From positions 41,898,972 through 41,962,971 of the forward strand of contig NC_053047.1 in the NCBI RefSeq assembly GCF_003473485.1: a stretch of 64,000 bases of DNA, given 5' to 3'. How positions within the stretch are numbered: the stretch's first letter is position 1; the number at the start of each line of letters is the position of its first letter. Under the pieces are notes generated by a model, which was given only the letters and a program-made list of their open reading frames with translations, was not told where the DNA came from and made no database searches. Origin of the DNA: Medicago truncatula. Its lineage: Eukaryota; Streptophyta; Magnoliopsida; Fabales; Fabaceae. Shown piece after piece: positions 1 through 11,850 of this stretch. The position numbers were made by a program, and so were the translations under genes.

Positions 1-939
1 CATCGATGAATACATTGCCGGGTCCGATTCAAGTCACCCTATATCTATGTTAGCATTTGTCTTACACAACATAAGATATCAAAATAATGTTGGAGGGTAA
101 TTACACTGCAAGAAAACATCAAATCCTCATGGATACTTAGAGCATAAATATCGGTAGTTTTCAACCGTTCCTTCACCAAAACTAGGACACTGTGTCAGAG
201 TTTCATAAATAATTATGATTTGGAGTTGGTTTCGTTTTTACCATCTTTCCTCTGCACAACTACTTATCTTTTAGCAAGAAGAAATTAACCACATAACCAA
301 ATCCATCTCTACTTTCTGTCCCTAATTTGTTTACTGACAGAAATTTCAAGTTTTACAGATAAAATTCATATGTCTCTAATTTAAATTTTTCTTGTAATGA
401 TTAGAGTAAGATTGACAAAATCACGATAGACCATTATAAAAACTTGAACTTTTGAATTCTTTTCAAAATCAATGTCATTCCAGGAATACACTTAGTATTG
501 TGATTCATTTTTTATTTGTCAAAAGAGTGTGACAATAAAAGCTAATTAATGATGATTTTGAATTAAGTTTAATTTGTAAAAGCAGACTACATAAAACAGT
601 TCCACTCAAATGTTCAATTATATCTTACTCTAAAAAAAATTTATTTTTAAGTTAGATTATCCCATAAAAATTGACATCGGAGAGAATTGAACTTGAGATT
701 TTGAAATGAGCATACTCCAAGATCGTAAGGCAACATCATCACGTCAATCCAAATGTGTTTATTCTAAAAAAAAAAAGGTTAATTTTATAAATTATGTACA
801 TAAATATTTAAATAATGGAATATGATTGAATGCATGTGTAAAAGATCTAATAATGGGGGAATGAAATTGATGTTTTATTTACGCAAAATTGTGGTTTATG
901 TGTAAACTTGGAGGAAACCCAAGTTGTGAGAATCAAAAG
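1..939. other. Intergenic, no gene seen
   Basis: AT-rich sequence with no ORF that looks coding and no recognisable element ends. It lies downstream of the distal copy of the MND1 3' block. Confidence 0.5.
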
Positions 940-1890
940 AGCTAAGAATCAAACGAAAATGGTGTTGTTGTAAGAGAATGAAACGAAAAGGGTGTTGGAT
1001 TTTTTAAGAGCCGAAATAAAAAATATAAAGAAAACATGTTTTGAAAATGTGCTTAGTTTTAAGCAAGACAAGAACAAAGTTTGAAATGTATTTTTCCTGT
1101 ACTTGATGAAATTGAAAACACAGATACAATTTGGGATCAAATATCATGTGTTTTCTGTTATGAACAAAATTTGTTGTTCTAATAGCTACACATTATTTAG
1201 CTACCGATTGCTAGACTCAATTTGATTTAGCTACATGATATCTTGTTTCACTATGGACTACCTAATTCATAACTAATCCTAAACAAACTATAATTAGCAG
1301 TTTTTCTGACCATAAAACATCACTGAAGAGTATAAAACAGTATAACTTTATGATCCTGCACGGCCAGTTATACTTACCTTAGTCAAAATAGTAAATGCAT
1401 AAAGAGGCAGCAAAAGATACATATTCTCAAAACCTAATTCCGACAACAATAGAGAAAAATACAAGTCATTTCTCTACAAAAGAGGATCTCATTGGCAATA
1501 CTCTCTTCGGTCTCATATCTAAGCAAAACTCTTTTATAGATTCATTGAATGATTAATGTATTTGATTTATAATATTTTAGCTGTCAGTGCTTGAGAGAAA
1601 CTCGGCAACCAGGAGATTGGGCCTTCAGACAGGCCAAGTAACATCCTCTCAGCTACGGCTTTGGATGGAAGATGTATCGTCTCCAAATAGTCAAACTCGT
1701 CTGTAATACCAATCTGCATGGAGGCACAAAGTGCAAGACACATGACTGACATAAGAAACAAAGACATACGAGAGTACATAACTTGACTGATATCACAGAT
1801 AGCTTTGTGTTAGCTGCTAAGATTTAGAAAAGGATATGTAATGTGGTAAGATTGATAATTTAACCAAGTTGTATCGAGTAAATAAAGGTG
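940..1890 (-). repeat. Distal copy of MND1 3' block
   Basis: This stretch aligns by eye with about 2210-3110. Shared landmarks are the AAAGGGTGTT(G/T)GATTTT stretch, the GCTACA..TATTTAGCTACC stretch, CATTTCTCTACAAA, and the exon-like segment encoding [11 protein letters not shown]. The two copies are direct repeats about 1.25 kb apart. This copy carries the longer open version of the terminal exon, and it lacks the foldback element found next to the proximal copy. Confidence 0.75.
1567..1713 (-). other. Duplicated distal terminal exon of MND1 (alternative C-terminus)
   Basis: On the minus strand a good acceptor (..CCATGCAG) precedes a phase-0 open stretch of 48 codons beginning [11 protein letters not shown] and ending ..LTAKIL before a stop. 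Its first residues match the terminal MND1 exon at 2878-2946. The proximal copy stops 22 codons after the acceptor; this one stays open 26 codons further. If exon 9 spliced to this acceptor it would give a 244-residue MND1 instead of 218. Whether it is used, decaying, or the ancestral version cannot be decided from sequence. Upstream of the acceptor the frame also runs open to an ATG at 1779, which I take as chance. Confidence 0.5.
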
Positions 1891-2209
1891 AGTTATAATG
1901 CTTCCCTTACCAAAGAGCATATACATCGGTGGGTGGTTTTGCAAGTTTTGAGTTCACGTGTGGCAACTCTTGTCGGAGAGTGATGAATATTTGATTATTA
2001 TTCCGTACTTTTGCTTGACCACGGTTCCAACTACAGCAACAGTGTCTTTCACTATTTTTTCTAAAGTTTTGGATGGGTTTTGGATGGGTGGTAGGAGTAT
2101 AAATGGGACCCATTTTAAAATTTTGGATTAGTGGCATGCATATTTAAAAAAAGTAGTTGAGTAGTTTAAATAATTAAGAAGTGTTAAGTAACATAATATA
2201 TTGGGACGA

Positions 2210-3110
2210 GATCCATTTATACCACCCAATTAGATGACATGGATGTGGATGTTCTAAAGAACTAAAGTGTGAGAGAATTAAAAGAAAAGGGTGTTTGATT
2301 TTGAGGAGCACATTTTGAAAATGTGTGCTTATTTTCCAGCAAGACAAAACCAAGTTTGACATATATTTTCTCTCCACTTCATTAAATTGAAAACACATAG
2401 ACACGGTTATCCATCAAATATTTTTCATATTTCTTTACGTTTGAACCAATTCTTGTTATAACAGCTACATACTATTTAGCTACCAATTGGCAGATTCACT
2501 TTGAATTAGCTACATCCACTATGGAATACCTGTTGCTTAACTAATCCTAAACAAACTAGTATAAATTAGCAGTTCCAAAGTAATAACCACAAAAACTTTT
2601 GTTTTTCTTACCATAAAAAAGAATCACTGAATCATGCTGCACAATCAGTAATGCCTAACTTAGTCAAAATAGTAAACAAATAAAGAGGTAGAAAAAGATA
2701 ATTTTAATATATATACATATTCTCAAAACCTAATCCTGATTAAGAGAGAAAAATACAAGTCATTTCTCTACAAAAAGAGGATGTCAATGGCAATACTCAA
2801 GTTAACATTTTAGTTGTCAGTGTTTGAGAGAAGCACGGCAACAAGGGGATTCGGTTTTCTGACAGACCAAGCAATATTTAATCAGCTACTACTTTGGATG
2901 GAAGAGGTGTCATCTCCAAATAATCAAATTCATCTGTTATACCAATCTGCATGATGACACGGTGTGAGAAACATGATTGACATAAGAAACAGAGACATAC
3001 GAGAATAGATAATTTGACTGATATCACAGATAGCTATGCTTTAGGCAAGATTAATAAAAAGACATGTAAGAAAGATTGATAATAGAACCAAATTGTATCG
3101 AGTAAATAAG
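2210..3110 (-). repeat. Proximal copy of MND1 3' block
   Basis: Partner of the direct repeat at 940-1890. It holds the terminal exon that lies nearest to the rest of MND1, plus downstream flank. Differences from the distal copy are scattered substitutions and small indels, so the duplication is not very recent. Confidence 0.75.
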
Positions 3111-6100
3111 CATTTTGGTCCTCAAAATTGTGAAGGTCGGTCAATTTAATCCCTCAAATTTATGATATAGCAAATTAATCCTTTAAATTAAAGAGCCTCA
3201 ATCAATTTAGTCCCTCCATCAAAATATCTCATTCATAAACATCTATCAAAACCAATGAAAGACATGCATATCAACTTCAATAGTCACGACAACATCAAGA
3301 TAAGCATAAAATCTTTAAAAATGAATGAAGTGTTAAATTTTGAAATAGAACTAATCGACCGACATTCAATTTAAAGGACTAAACTACTATTTTGCAAATT
3401 TCAAGAACTAATTGATCAATGCTTACAATTTGGAGGACTAAAATACTTATTTACTCAAGTTATATCATTCAATTAAAGGTCATTCAAAAAAATATATCAT
3501 TGCATTGATGCAACTATGTCAGAACCAAAAGAAGGCCAACAACTAGCTATGAGTTACACATGGGGATTGCAGATTGAGGCATTAAACTGAAATGACTAAC
3601 CTCCTGGTACATGCTCTGAAGTTGTTCCTTAGCCTGAGGGAAGTTGTTTGAACACCATTGCTTCAGAGTGAAAATATTGTCTGCACCATTTTTTATCCAC
3701 AACAAAAAGATAAGAATATGCATCACCATCATATAGTATGAAAATGAGAAATTTCATAATAACACTACACTCTCCCTTCCTAGACACAGTACAGGGGACA
3801 AAATGAACATGAAAACATAGAAAATAGAACCTGTCCATCTGTTAGCTGCTGTATGAGCAACTTCAATTGCTTCCCCTGCCAAAATTAATACCAATACATC
3901 AGTTCCATGATTCCCAATGACAGTATTCAGACAAACATTCTAAATCATCAAATAATTATATAGATAAAATGGAGGGAAAGAAACATTTCTTAACTCATTG
4001 CTTCAAAGGCAGCAGGATCATTATCTCTATATTTTTCTAACTCATTCTGCAAATAGCAAGCAAATATTATTTGAATGTTACAAAACTCACACAATAAAGG
4101 TCATACATAATGCATTTACTAACAAGTCATCAGTAAACCAACCTTCAACTCATTATGCTTCAGCTGAATGGCTTTTAAATCTGCTAAGGCCGCTTCTCGT
4201 TCATCCTAGAAAAAAAATGCAATGTTAGGATATATGATGATTGATGACCAGCCATTTGATTCCTAAAAAAGCAGGGAAAATTGGCATCTGGTAGAGGAGG
4301 CATTATAACTCACAGATTCCTCACGCCCCTTCTTTAGTGCCTCACATTGCTCAACAAGTTGGGCATGCCGTGTACCACTGTTTTGCAGTTCAGAATCAAG
4401 TTTTTGATGTACATTCCTAAGCTGCACATTTTGTTTGCAATGATGTAATTAGGTTACATTGGGATACAATAGAGGGCAACGATAGTGAGCAATGACTAAC
4501 ATATCAACCTAAAGATGGTACACTAACAAAATTTAGCAGCGTTTCCAATAGAAGTTCACCTGATTTCCAGCGCAGCTAGGAAGACTCCAGAAGTATACCT
4601 GAGAGGCAAACATAGGAGCAATGATCAATTAGAGGACAAAACTCAACCAGAAAATCTTAGCATTTTTCGATTTGCATTGGTCCTATTTAAATTGGTTTAT
4701 TTGAGCTTATCTACTAGCATAAACACTTGAGATATTGTTTGGAAAAGCTTATGACACGTCCATAAGTGGTTTGCAGCTTATATCAACAATCTCATTATAA
4801 AACAACTTATAGTTTATAAGAAAACAGTTAGACTTTATTTTATCTCTTATTATAGAAATAACTTATACATAATCACTAGTACAATAAACACTTATGCTAT
4901 AAGTGATTAAGTTGTTCATCCAAACAAGGCCAAAAGTCATAACATGTAACATGGAAAACAAAACAAGCACTCTAGTAATCTCATAATAAACTTAAACAGT
5001 CCAGACAGAGACAATAATACAAGAACTATAAACAAGCATCAGCGGTTGAGATCTTAACTTACCGAAGTACCTATCTTATCTTTTGAAACAAGGTCATCAT
5101 CCACCAAACTTTGGACCACATCTTTAACAGACTGACTAATCACACCCTTCTTGGGGCCCATCTTCTCAAGCTCCTTAAGCTGAAAATCAGCAAAACAACA
5201 ATAGCAACAACAAAGTCATATAAAGCAGCTAATGAAGCATACGAAAATTTAGGCTTTGTTCGGTAGAAACTAGCGGATTGAACTGGCAGTATGTTGTAAA
5301 ACTAGCAGCTGAGCTAATAGATAAATATGAATTGACATAAACGTTTTTTTTTATTAATATTTATACTTTTTCAATTAAGACTAATAAGGATAAAATTGAT
5401 GGAAAAAATAATAAGCTATAAGCTCAAACATGGCATTTTGATAAGGGCTGAATTGCTTATTTGAGCTTATCTAGTGACATAAGTTTTATAAGATTTGTGA
5501 AAACAGCTTATGACATTTATCATAAGCTTTTTTCAGCTTATTTTCATAACTTCTCCAAGATAGCTTATGAAAACACCTTATAACATATACAAAAACAATT
5601 TTATTTTATTTATTTCTATAGAAATAGCTTAAGGGCATGTTTCGATAAACATCTTATTTGCAGCTTATAGCACAAGTGCTTATCATGATAGGCGCTTATG
5701 TATAAGCTTCCATAAGCTATATTTTTTGCAAAGGATATAATGACGTTAAATTCTTTTGTATATGCTCCGAAATGTCTTTATAAGCAAGATCGAAGAACTT
5801 ATGAAAATAAGTTTGAAAAAGCATATGAAAATTGTCATAAGTTGTTTTCATAAATTATCCCAAACAATCTTACAAAACTTATTCAGTTGATAAGCTCAAA
5901 TAAGCCAATCCAAACAGGTCCAAAGTCAGCTTATACATGATAAGCGCTTGTGCTATAAGCTGCATACAAGTTGTTTAACCAAACATAGCAAGTAGCTTAT
6001 AAAAACAAATGCTATAAGCTTGTAATAAAAAACAGTTACTAAACATGTATATTTTGGTGATATGACCTTACAAGCTACAATCTATCCACTATAAGCTCAA

Positions 6101-7140
6101 GATGTATCCTCACCAAACAGAACCCTAACTAAACAAAAACAACATTCATCTAAAAAGTAATAATAACAAAATTTACAAATGTTGATGATGAAATAACAAA
6201 AAACAACATTCCTCTAAATAGTCTCAACCTCTATATCACTAACACTTCTGATAGAAGTCATGGTCGGTGTTCGGTGTCTGACACCGACACACATTAACAC
6301 ATGCGATTAAATTCTTTTTGTATATGCATATGTCATTTTTTAAAATTATTATCGATGTTAACGTGTCAGTGTCATGTCCTGTGTTAGTGTCTGTGTCGGT
6401 GCTTCATAGGCCTTAACTAACAAAAACAACACTAAACATATCTTTTCATGTCATTTCATATTTAAAACTAGTTCAACTATTAATTTTGCCAAACACTACA
6501 AATTCAATTATAAGTTATAAGCTCAAACGCAAACACGCTACTTGAACTAGCTTATTAAACAACACTATAAGCTAATAAGCTCCAAATTTAACCTCACCAA
6601 ACAGGACCCTAACTAAACAAAAACAATATTAATCTAATAACTAATAACAAAATTTATAAGTTGATAATGGAAGGAAGTAACTAACCAGAAAGAAATCTTG
6701 TGATTCGTAAAAGATCTGAAGCATCTTCTCTCGCTTCTCTTCCAACGAAAGTCCTCTTTTCTTCGACTGAATCAAAACAAAAACACATAAATCAAATTAA
6801 CAGAAACTATAAACCGATTAAAACACTCGATTAAGTTAATTTTTGTATTGAATCCAAATTACTCATAACTAATGCGATTTAATCAGATGAAGAAAAAAAA
6901 AACTAGAACACATATATCAAATTGCAATTTGCAGAAGCTTTGAACGAATTCTGAACGCGAATAGGTTAACTTTTGAAGTGAATCCAAATAATGCACAGTT
7001 AAAGCGATTTAATCGGTTGAAAATGAAGAAATTGAAGAAAACTAAAGTGTGAAGAAATTGAAGTTAGTGATTCAAACGATAGAGTTGAAAATCGAAATGC
7101 GCATTGAGAAATGATCGGAAGAGAAGAAGCAGGTTACCAT
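2878..7140 (-). CDS. MND1: Meiotic nuclear division protein 1 (MND1), ten exons
   Basis: MND1 pairs with HOP2 in a nuclear complex that stabilises RAD51/DMC1 filaments and promotes strand invasion during meiotic recombination. Coding exons, all with GT-AG borders and consistent phase: 7138-7140 (ATG only), 6686-6766, 5063-5179, 4560-4598, 4314-4421, 4143-4205, 3995-4046, 3831-3875, 3601-3680, 2878-2946. The product is 218 aa, close to the usual 205-230. It begins [18 protein letters not shown] and continues through the winged-helix region ([35 protein letters not shown]). A heptad-rich coiled coil follows (about 80-150), then [19 protein letters not shown] near the C-terminus. The start codon sits exactly at the exon 1/intron 1 border. 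The last exon is duplicated downstream (1567-1713). Introns, especially intron 2 (5180-6685), are loaded with MITEs. Family assignment is very secure; the terminal exon choice is not. Confidence 0.93.
3100..3456. repeat. Foldback MITE in last MND1 intron
   Basis: The ends are inverted repeats of roughly 90 bp. The left arm reads GAGTAAATAAGCATTTTGGT and the right arm ends ACTAAAATACTTATTTACTC. The paralogous distal block has GTATCGAGTAAATAAAGGTG at about 1871 without the element, so it inserted after or only into one copy of the MND1 3' duplication. Confidence 0.65.
4690..4940. repeat. AGCTTAT-rich MITE in MND1 intron 3
   Basis: Repeated GCTTAT/ATAAGC motifs and an end reading CCAAACAAGGCC resemble the larger TTTGGTAA/TTACCAAA elements elsewhere in the window. 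It lies in the intron between exons 3 and 4. Exact ends are uncertain. Confidence 0.45.
5252..6123. repeat. hAT-like AGCTTAT-rich element(s) in MND1 intron 2
   Basis: The left end reads GGCTTTGTTCGGTAGAAAC and the right end CTCACCAAACAGAACCCT, an imperfect inverted pair. The interior is full of AGCTTAT/ATAAGCT and probably holds a second nested copy (about 5635-5925, CATGTTTCG.. to ..CCAAACAGG). A further fragment at 6490-6612 ends CACCAAACAGGACCCTAACT, nearly the same as the end of this one. Confidence 0.5.
6241..6415. repeat. GTGTC/GACAC-rich MITE in MND1 intron 2
   Basis: It contains GGTGTCTGACACCGACAC and ends in GTCGGTGCTTCATAGG. It belongs to the same family as the better-delimited copy at 21570-21737. 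Confidence 0.55.
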
Positions 7141-7186
7141 TACGGCGGCGACGGAAGATTCTAGAAACGTGATTCTCTGCTTTTTA

Positions 7187-7194
7187 GCGGGAAA
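7187..7194 (-). promoter_or_regulatory. E2F-type site upstream of MND1
   Basis: The plus strand reads GCGGGAAA, i.e. TTTCCCGC on the MND1 strand, a canonical plant E2F/DP core. It lies about 50 nt upstream of the start codon, in the likely 5' UTR or core promoter. E2F control is common in S-phase and recombination genes; its use here is inferred. Confidence 0.45.
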
Positions 7195-7199
7195 ATGGT

Positions 7200-8320
7200 G
7201 GAAGATATTTTTTCCCTTTTTTATAAGCAAAACGACACCGTAGTGAACTATCTTCTATTTATTTATTTTTTAAAAAAAACTTTTTTTCTTATAGAGGAGA
7301 ATTTTTAAAATACAAAAACACGTGTCATTAATCATTTTTACTGCTTTGTTAACAAAAAAAAAATGGTACTACTGTTAAACACTTTTGGAATCTATGTATT
7401 GTAATATTTTCCTCAAAAAAATGTATTGTAATTTTGAAAATGTTTTGCATTTTTGGTTAATAAAATAATTAAAGTGGTTAATGAAATTTATATTTTAAAA
7501 GTAGTAAACAAGGTATATTTTGTTGGTTAATGCAACTGTAAGATTAGTTGAATTCAACACTTTTCATCATTTTTCAATAAATTTACTTATAAAGGATTGA
7601 GTATCCGATGGTGTAATCTTAATAGGTCATGTTACATAAAGATTATCCATTTTGAATACTCCCAAAACAATTCATTGAATTACCCATTGATAGTATTTGA
7701 TTGAGTTAACTTTTGTCATTACTAACACGAATTGTTAGGGACATATTCCCCTAAAATGGTTCTTTGTAATCTCCGTACATTTTTTTTTTTTTGGTTAAGT
7801 AGCCTAGTGGTTAGAGTTCACATAATTAAATTGTGGAGAAGTGGAGTGTCTGGGGTTCGAACCCCAACCTCTGCATATAATATGCAATATCCCTACCAAC
7901 TGAACTAAGCTCACGGGAATATCTATTACATTGTTACTCTTTATTAGAGTTATTAGGAATCATAAATATAAGCCTCGTATATATTCATGAATAAATTAAC
8001 ATAAATGAATGAATGGTAAGTCATATGGTGAGATAATTCATCACCAAACTTTTTCTACTCCTTGAGGGACAAGAAAAGAAAATATACCTTTCTACACCAC
8101 ATGTTTCTTATATTTAATTTTCTGAATTTTTTTAGGGGATTCAATTTTCTGACTTGGTGAGTCACTAATGATGTTAATTATTTAGAGACTTCTACAATAC
8201 AAATTGTAAGAAGTTTTTTTTTTTTTTTTTTTTAATATGATGAGTTTTACTTAAATTTTTGTTAAATTAAATAACTTTATTTGTATTAAATGTAAGAGAC
8301 TTTATTTACATTTTTGTTAA
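7200..8320. other. Intergenic between MND1 and the LINE debris
   Basis: AT-rich DNA with long A and T runs and no coding ORF. It contains a SINE (7783-7919). The part from about 8095 to 8200 resembles 16370-16450 upstream of the complete receptor kinase gene, so it is duplicated 5' flank of the truncated paralogue. Confidence 0.5.
7783..7919 (-). mobile_element. tRNA-derived SINE
   Basis: Read on the minus strand it starts CCGTGAGCTTAGTTCAGTTG, a good tRNA-like A box. It carries GGTTCGAACCCC as B box about 50 bp later and ends in an A tract (the T run at 7781-7792 on the plus strand). A second copy lies at 42611-42760 on the plus strand. Confidence 0.65.
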
Positions 8321-8408
8321 GTCAATGATCTTTGTTGTTATTGTAATGTATAGATATTATGTTTTGCTTGTCTTGGCAAAAATGACGAGTTTTCTTTGTT
8401 TACATCAG

Positions 8409-8741
8409 GTTACGGTTGGTGAAGCCATGTGCTTATTTGAAGCTCTCCAATGGCTTAGTGACATGTCGTTAGATAATATCGACTTCGAGTTTGATTTTAA
8501 AATTACTTGTGATGCATTCCGCTCCAGTAAAGACGATGTCTTTGAGTTTGGACATGTCATTGCATCTTATAAAGCTCTCTTTTCCGCTTTCTTCATCAAC
8601 TCCAGGGTAGAGTTCACTATGCAACAAGCAAATGCAGCAGCTCATGCGCTTACAAGAGAGGCTACATTTCTAACTAGTCCCGTCATTTATTATCATATCC
8701 CTTCTTGTATTGAAACAATTATTATAAATGAAATGCAATGA
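8409..8741 (+). pseudogene. LINE RNase H-like (RVT_3) 3' fragment
   Basis: The reading frame encodes about 110 residues typical of the C-terminal RNase H-like domain of plant L1-type LINEs. It includes VGEAMCLFEALQWL, a CDAF segment, and QQANAAAHALTREA, and it ends IIINEMQ. The frame extends 5' as far as 8325, but that part is not family-like and a CAG acceptor precedes the homologous part. No reverse transcriptase domain is present, so this is a 5'-truncated copy. The stop is followed by a short A-rich tract. Confidence 0.65.
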
Positions 8742-8854
8742 GTTTTGTTCCCTTAAAAAAATATGTTTTGCTAAAAAGAAAAGAAAACGCATATGATGAA
8801 CATTTGTTTCTAAATTTTAGCCAAAAAAAATAATATTTTTTTTTTATAAATGTT

Positions 8855-10045
8855 TTTTTTTTTGAACAAGCAAAAATGGAACTTATATATTAACAAACCG
8901 AAAACTCTCCGCAGTACAAGGTGTACTAAGGAGAGCCCAAAAAATTACAGATATACAATGTCCAACAAAACTTAGGCAAGACCCAAACAATCCAAGGGCC
9001 TTGACCACCACAAATCATACCCAAAAACAAAAACAATATTGCTAGCTTTTAGCCAACACAAAGAGTGTCGCTGCACTTTATCCAACAACTGATCAATGGA
9101 ACTACCTATATTAGAAAACAACCTTTGATTCATGTCATTCCAAATGATTCACGCACAAAGTAACCAAACTAACTGCAAAAGAGAGCGACGAGCCCCCAAC
9201 CCTCCTGCTGAATGAGTAAACTGAAAGAAATGCTCTGAGAGATGAATAAATGTTGAGAAGACTCCAAAGTGACGCACCCTAACAAACAGGCCGCAGCAGT
9301 AACTGGAAGGATACCATGGTGCACCAAATTTTGCCTTAAAGGCAAACAGTTCTTCAGCAACCTCCAAGCAAAAATAGAGACTTTAAGCGGAACATGGTTA
9401 TGCCAAACCAAAGCATCAGCACCATCCACCTGAGGGCCATCCTGAGAAGTCAACAAAAGATAGGCACTCCTGACTGTATAACCTGCAGAATGATCCAACG
9501 CCCATCTCCATGTATCTTTGACACTAAACTGCAAAGAAACATGACGAAGTAAAATAATACACTCCCCCAGCATCTCCTCCTCCCACACCCACAACCTCCG
9601 CCTCCATCTCCAACCCTCTCCCCCAACGCCCCACCCCCTAGAAAACATATGCGCAACCGAACAAGACTAATCTAAAGCAAGGTCGAAAAGGCGCTTGAAG
9701 CGCACACAAAACGGCACATCACCAACCCACACATCGCGCCAAAATAAAGTATCTACCCCGTCTCCCACCAAACGAGACACACCCTCCTGAAACCAACCAC
9801 CACCAGAAACCTCCACCCCCCATCCCTAATGTTAGCGATTTATCGCCACCACGCAGAAACCACTTCGGCCCCCAACCTCCCATCCTCCTCACCATATCTC
9901 GCCACCAAAACCCTATACCATATACTACTCCTCTCTACCAACATCCGCCAACACCATTTACCTAACAATGCAATATTAAACTCCCTCAACCTCCGCACCC
10001 CCAGACCTCTAAACTCCCGCCGAGAACAAATAGTATTTTTTTTTA
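8855..10045 (-). mobile_element. 5'-truncated L1-type LINE (ORF2 C-terminus), degenerate
   Basis: Minus-strand translation, in shifting frames, gives the C-terminal part of LINE ORF2. It includes GGLGVRRLREFN and LLGKWCWRML, then FKRLFDL, then a zf-RVT module (YTVRSAYLLL, then VWHNHVPLKVSIFAWRLL). Internal stops and frame changes make it non-functional. The T run at its left end is the poly-A tail. Direct repeats reading TTTTTTATAAATGTT at 8840-8854 and 10046-10060 look like target-site duplications. Its position inside the 5' flank of the receptor paralogue is discussed as a finding. Confidence 0.75.
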
Positions 10046-10876
10046 TTTTTTATAAATGTTATCCATGGATATCTGTATAAACCAACGGATACCTCAAAAT
10101 CCACGAATTACCCGCTAAACGGATACCCGCACGGATATAGATAGGGTAGAGATTTCATATTTATCTAATGGAGCGGATACGGATATCACACTATCCGCAT
10201 CCATGAATATCCATTTACATCCCTAATTACAATACGGTACATGTGTCTTCTTTCCTAACTATTTTTAATAATTTAAAAAATCATTTTATTAAAAGATACA
10301 TTCCATTGTTATTATGTTTATTTTCTATATTTTTCCATAAGAAATAACATTCATTATTATATTAGGAATAAGAAAAATCTATTATTTTCTCCTAAAAAAA
10401 CAAACTCTATTATTTTAAATGTTATTTTGGCGAGACTTTAAATAAATGATATTTAGTTATTAAATATTTTTAAATAATAAAAAATGTAACAATATTAAAT
10501 CTTTATATTAAAAGTTTTATCATTTATTGCGATCATATACGGTACATGACACTACAATATTTGTTCACACCAAAAAGGACATCCATTTTTTTATGACATA
10601 ATAACTCATTTGACTATTCCCCTAAAATACTCATTTGACTATTGACTAAAAGACCAACCGCACCCAAACATGTTGATTGTGTACATCGCACTTAGAAATC
10701 CTTCAATTATTAAATTGCTTTCATAGTGTTAGGTAGGTTGTTTCTTCTTCCCTAAAAAAACAAAAGTTAGGTTATTTCTTTTAAAACAAAATTGTTTCCA
10801 ACTTGCATATCAAGGTTGTTTCTTCCCTAACAGCATTATAGAATTTCACATGGCTCATCTTATTCTTGATCCAGTG
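10046..10876. other. 5' flank of truncated receptor gene
   Basis: From about 10226 onward this aligns with 16460-17700 upstream of the complete gene (e.g. CTATTTTTAATAATTT, CACTTAGAAATCCTTCAATT). 10075-10220 carries repeated CGGATA motifs (ACGGATACC, GCGGATACGG, AACGGATACC). No coding ORF. Confidence 0.5.
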
Positions 10877-11224
10877 ATGACAAATTCAACTGGATTCATA
10901 CTGCTTCTCGTTTTTTTGTTTGGTGTTACAATTTTAGTTCATGCACAACAACAAACAGGTTAGCATTTTCCATCAGCTTCTACAAGAGAATATTTAATTA
11001 TTTTCTACATTTTTATTCATGATTATGATGATATAGGAGTATTTTCTTTAGGTGTATTTATTTTGACGGTGGGTTAGACAAAATCATGGAGTCACTCTGA
11101 TTTTAGCAAAGTCGTGGTTTGTTGCTTCAAAGAAATTTGTTGACATCGTGATTTTGTCAACCTCATCGTAATTTAAAAAATAGATATATTCACCATTTAA
11201 TATCATGGAATCTTGTAAAGAGTA

Positions 11225-11500
11225 CTTTAACCGTCCCACAATAGGTATCTCTTTTGAGTTTTACACGATTATTAAGTAAATAATTATTAGTAGTGTTGAT
11301 TTTAATTGTAAAATATATGTCATTTACTAAAATACTCTTATTAATTATAGTTAATGGAGGAGTAGTTAGGTTATTGAAATGCAATAAATAATGGTATGTT
11401 AATGGAAAAGAATAATAAACGTTGTATTTGTATTATAGAAGGGACAAATAATTTGAGATAGAAAAATAGTAAAGAGGACACCTATTATGAGATGGGGGAG
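11225..11500. repeat. Stowaway-like MITE in intron 1 of truncated receptor
   Basis: The left end CTTTAACCGTCCCACAATAG and the right end, which reads CTCCCCCATCTCATAATAGG on the other strand, form terminal inverted repeats flanked by TA. It has no coding capacity. The intron of the complete paralogue lacks it. Confidence 0.6.
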
Positions 11501-11691
11501 TAATTTTTTAGTATCATGGTTTCAAGCAATTCTTATCTCAGTTTTACTTAGGATACTCTTTTGGGTAAATAACTTGATTAATATCAAATCTCATAAATTT
11601 CTCTGGGCAATAATTATCCATAAGTTGTTTTAAAAATTTTATTGAAAAAGAAGAAAACAACTACGATTTAGTACAGACATTTGAAATTGAA

Positions 11692-11850
11692 AGTCTCTAC
11701 AATGTCCGTCACGTGTTTAACAACACCAACATGACACCGACACATGTGATTACATTCAAACTTTTTCATTTTTCAAAATTATTATCGGCAGGTGTAATCG
11801 ATTTGTCAATGTCATGTTTGGTGTCTATGTTTGTGTTGATACTTCATACT
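11692..11850. repeat. GTGTC/GACAC-rich MITE
   Basis: It contains AACATGACACCGACACATGT and ends near GATACTTCATA. It is a diverged member of the family best delimited at 21570-21737. Confidence 0.5.

Noticed and set aside
640..775. Possible SINE (AGAGAATTGAACTTGAGATT)
   Set aside because: No convincing A box or target duplication; too weak to call.
7854..7865. True tRNA gene
   Set aside because: A and B boxes are present but there is no cloverleaf or acceptor stem, and an A-tailed second copy exists; it is a SINE.
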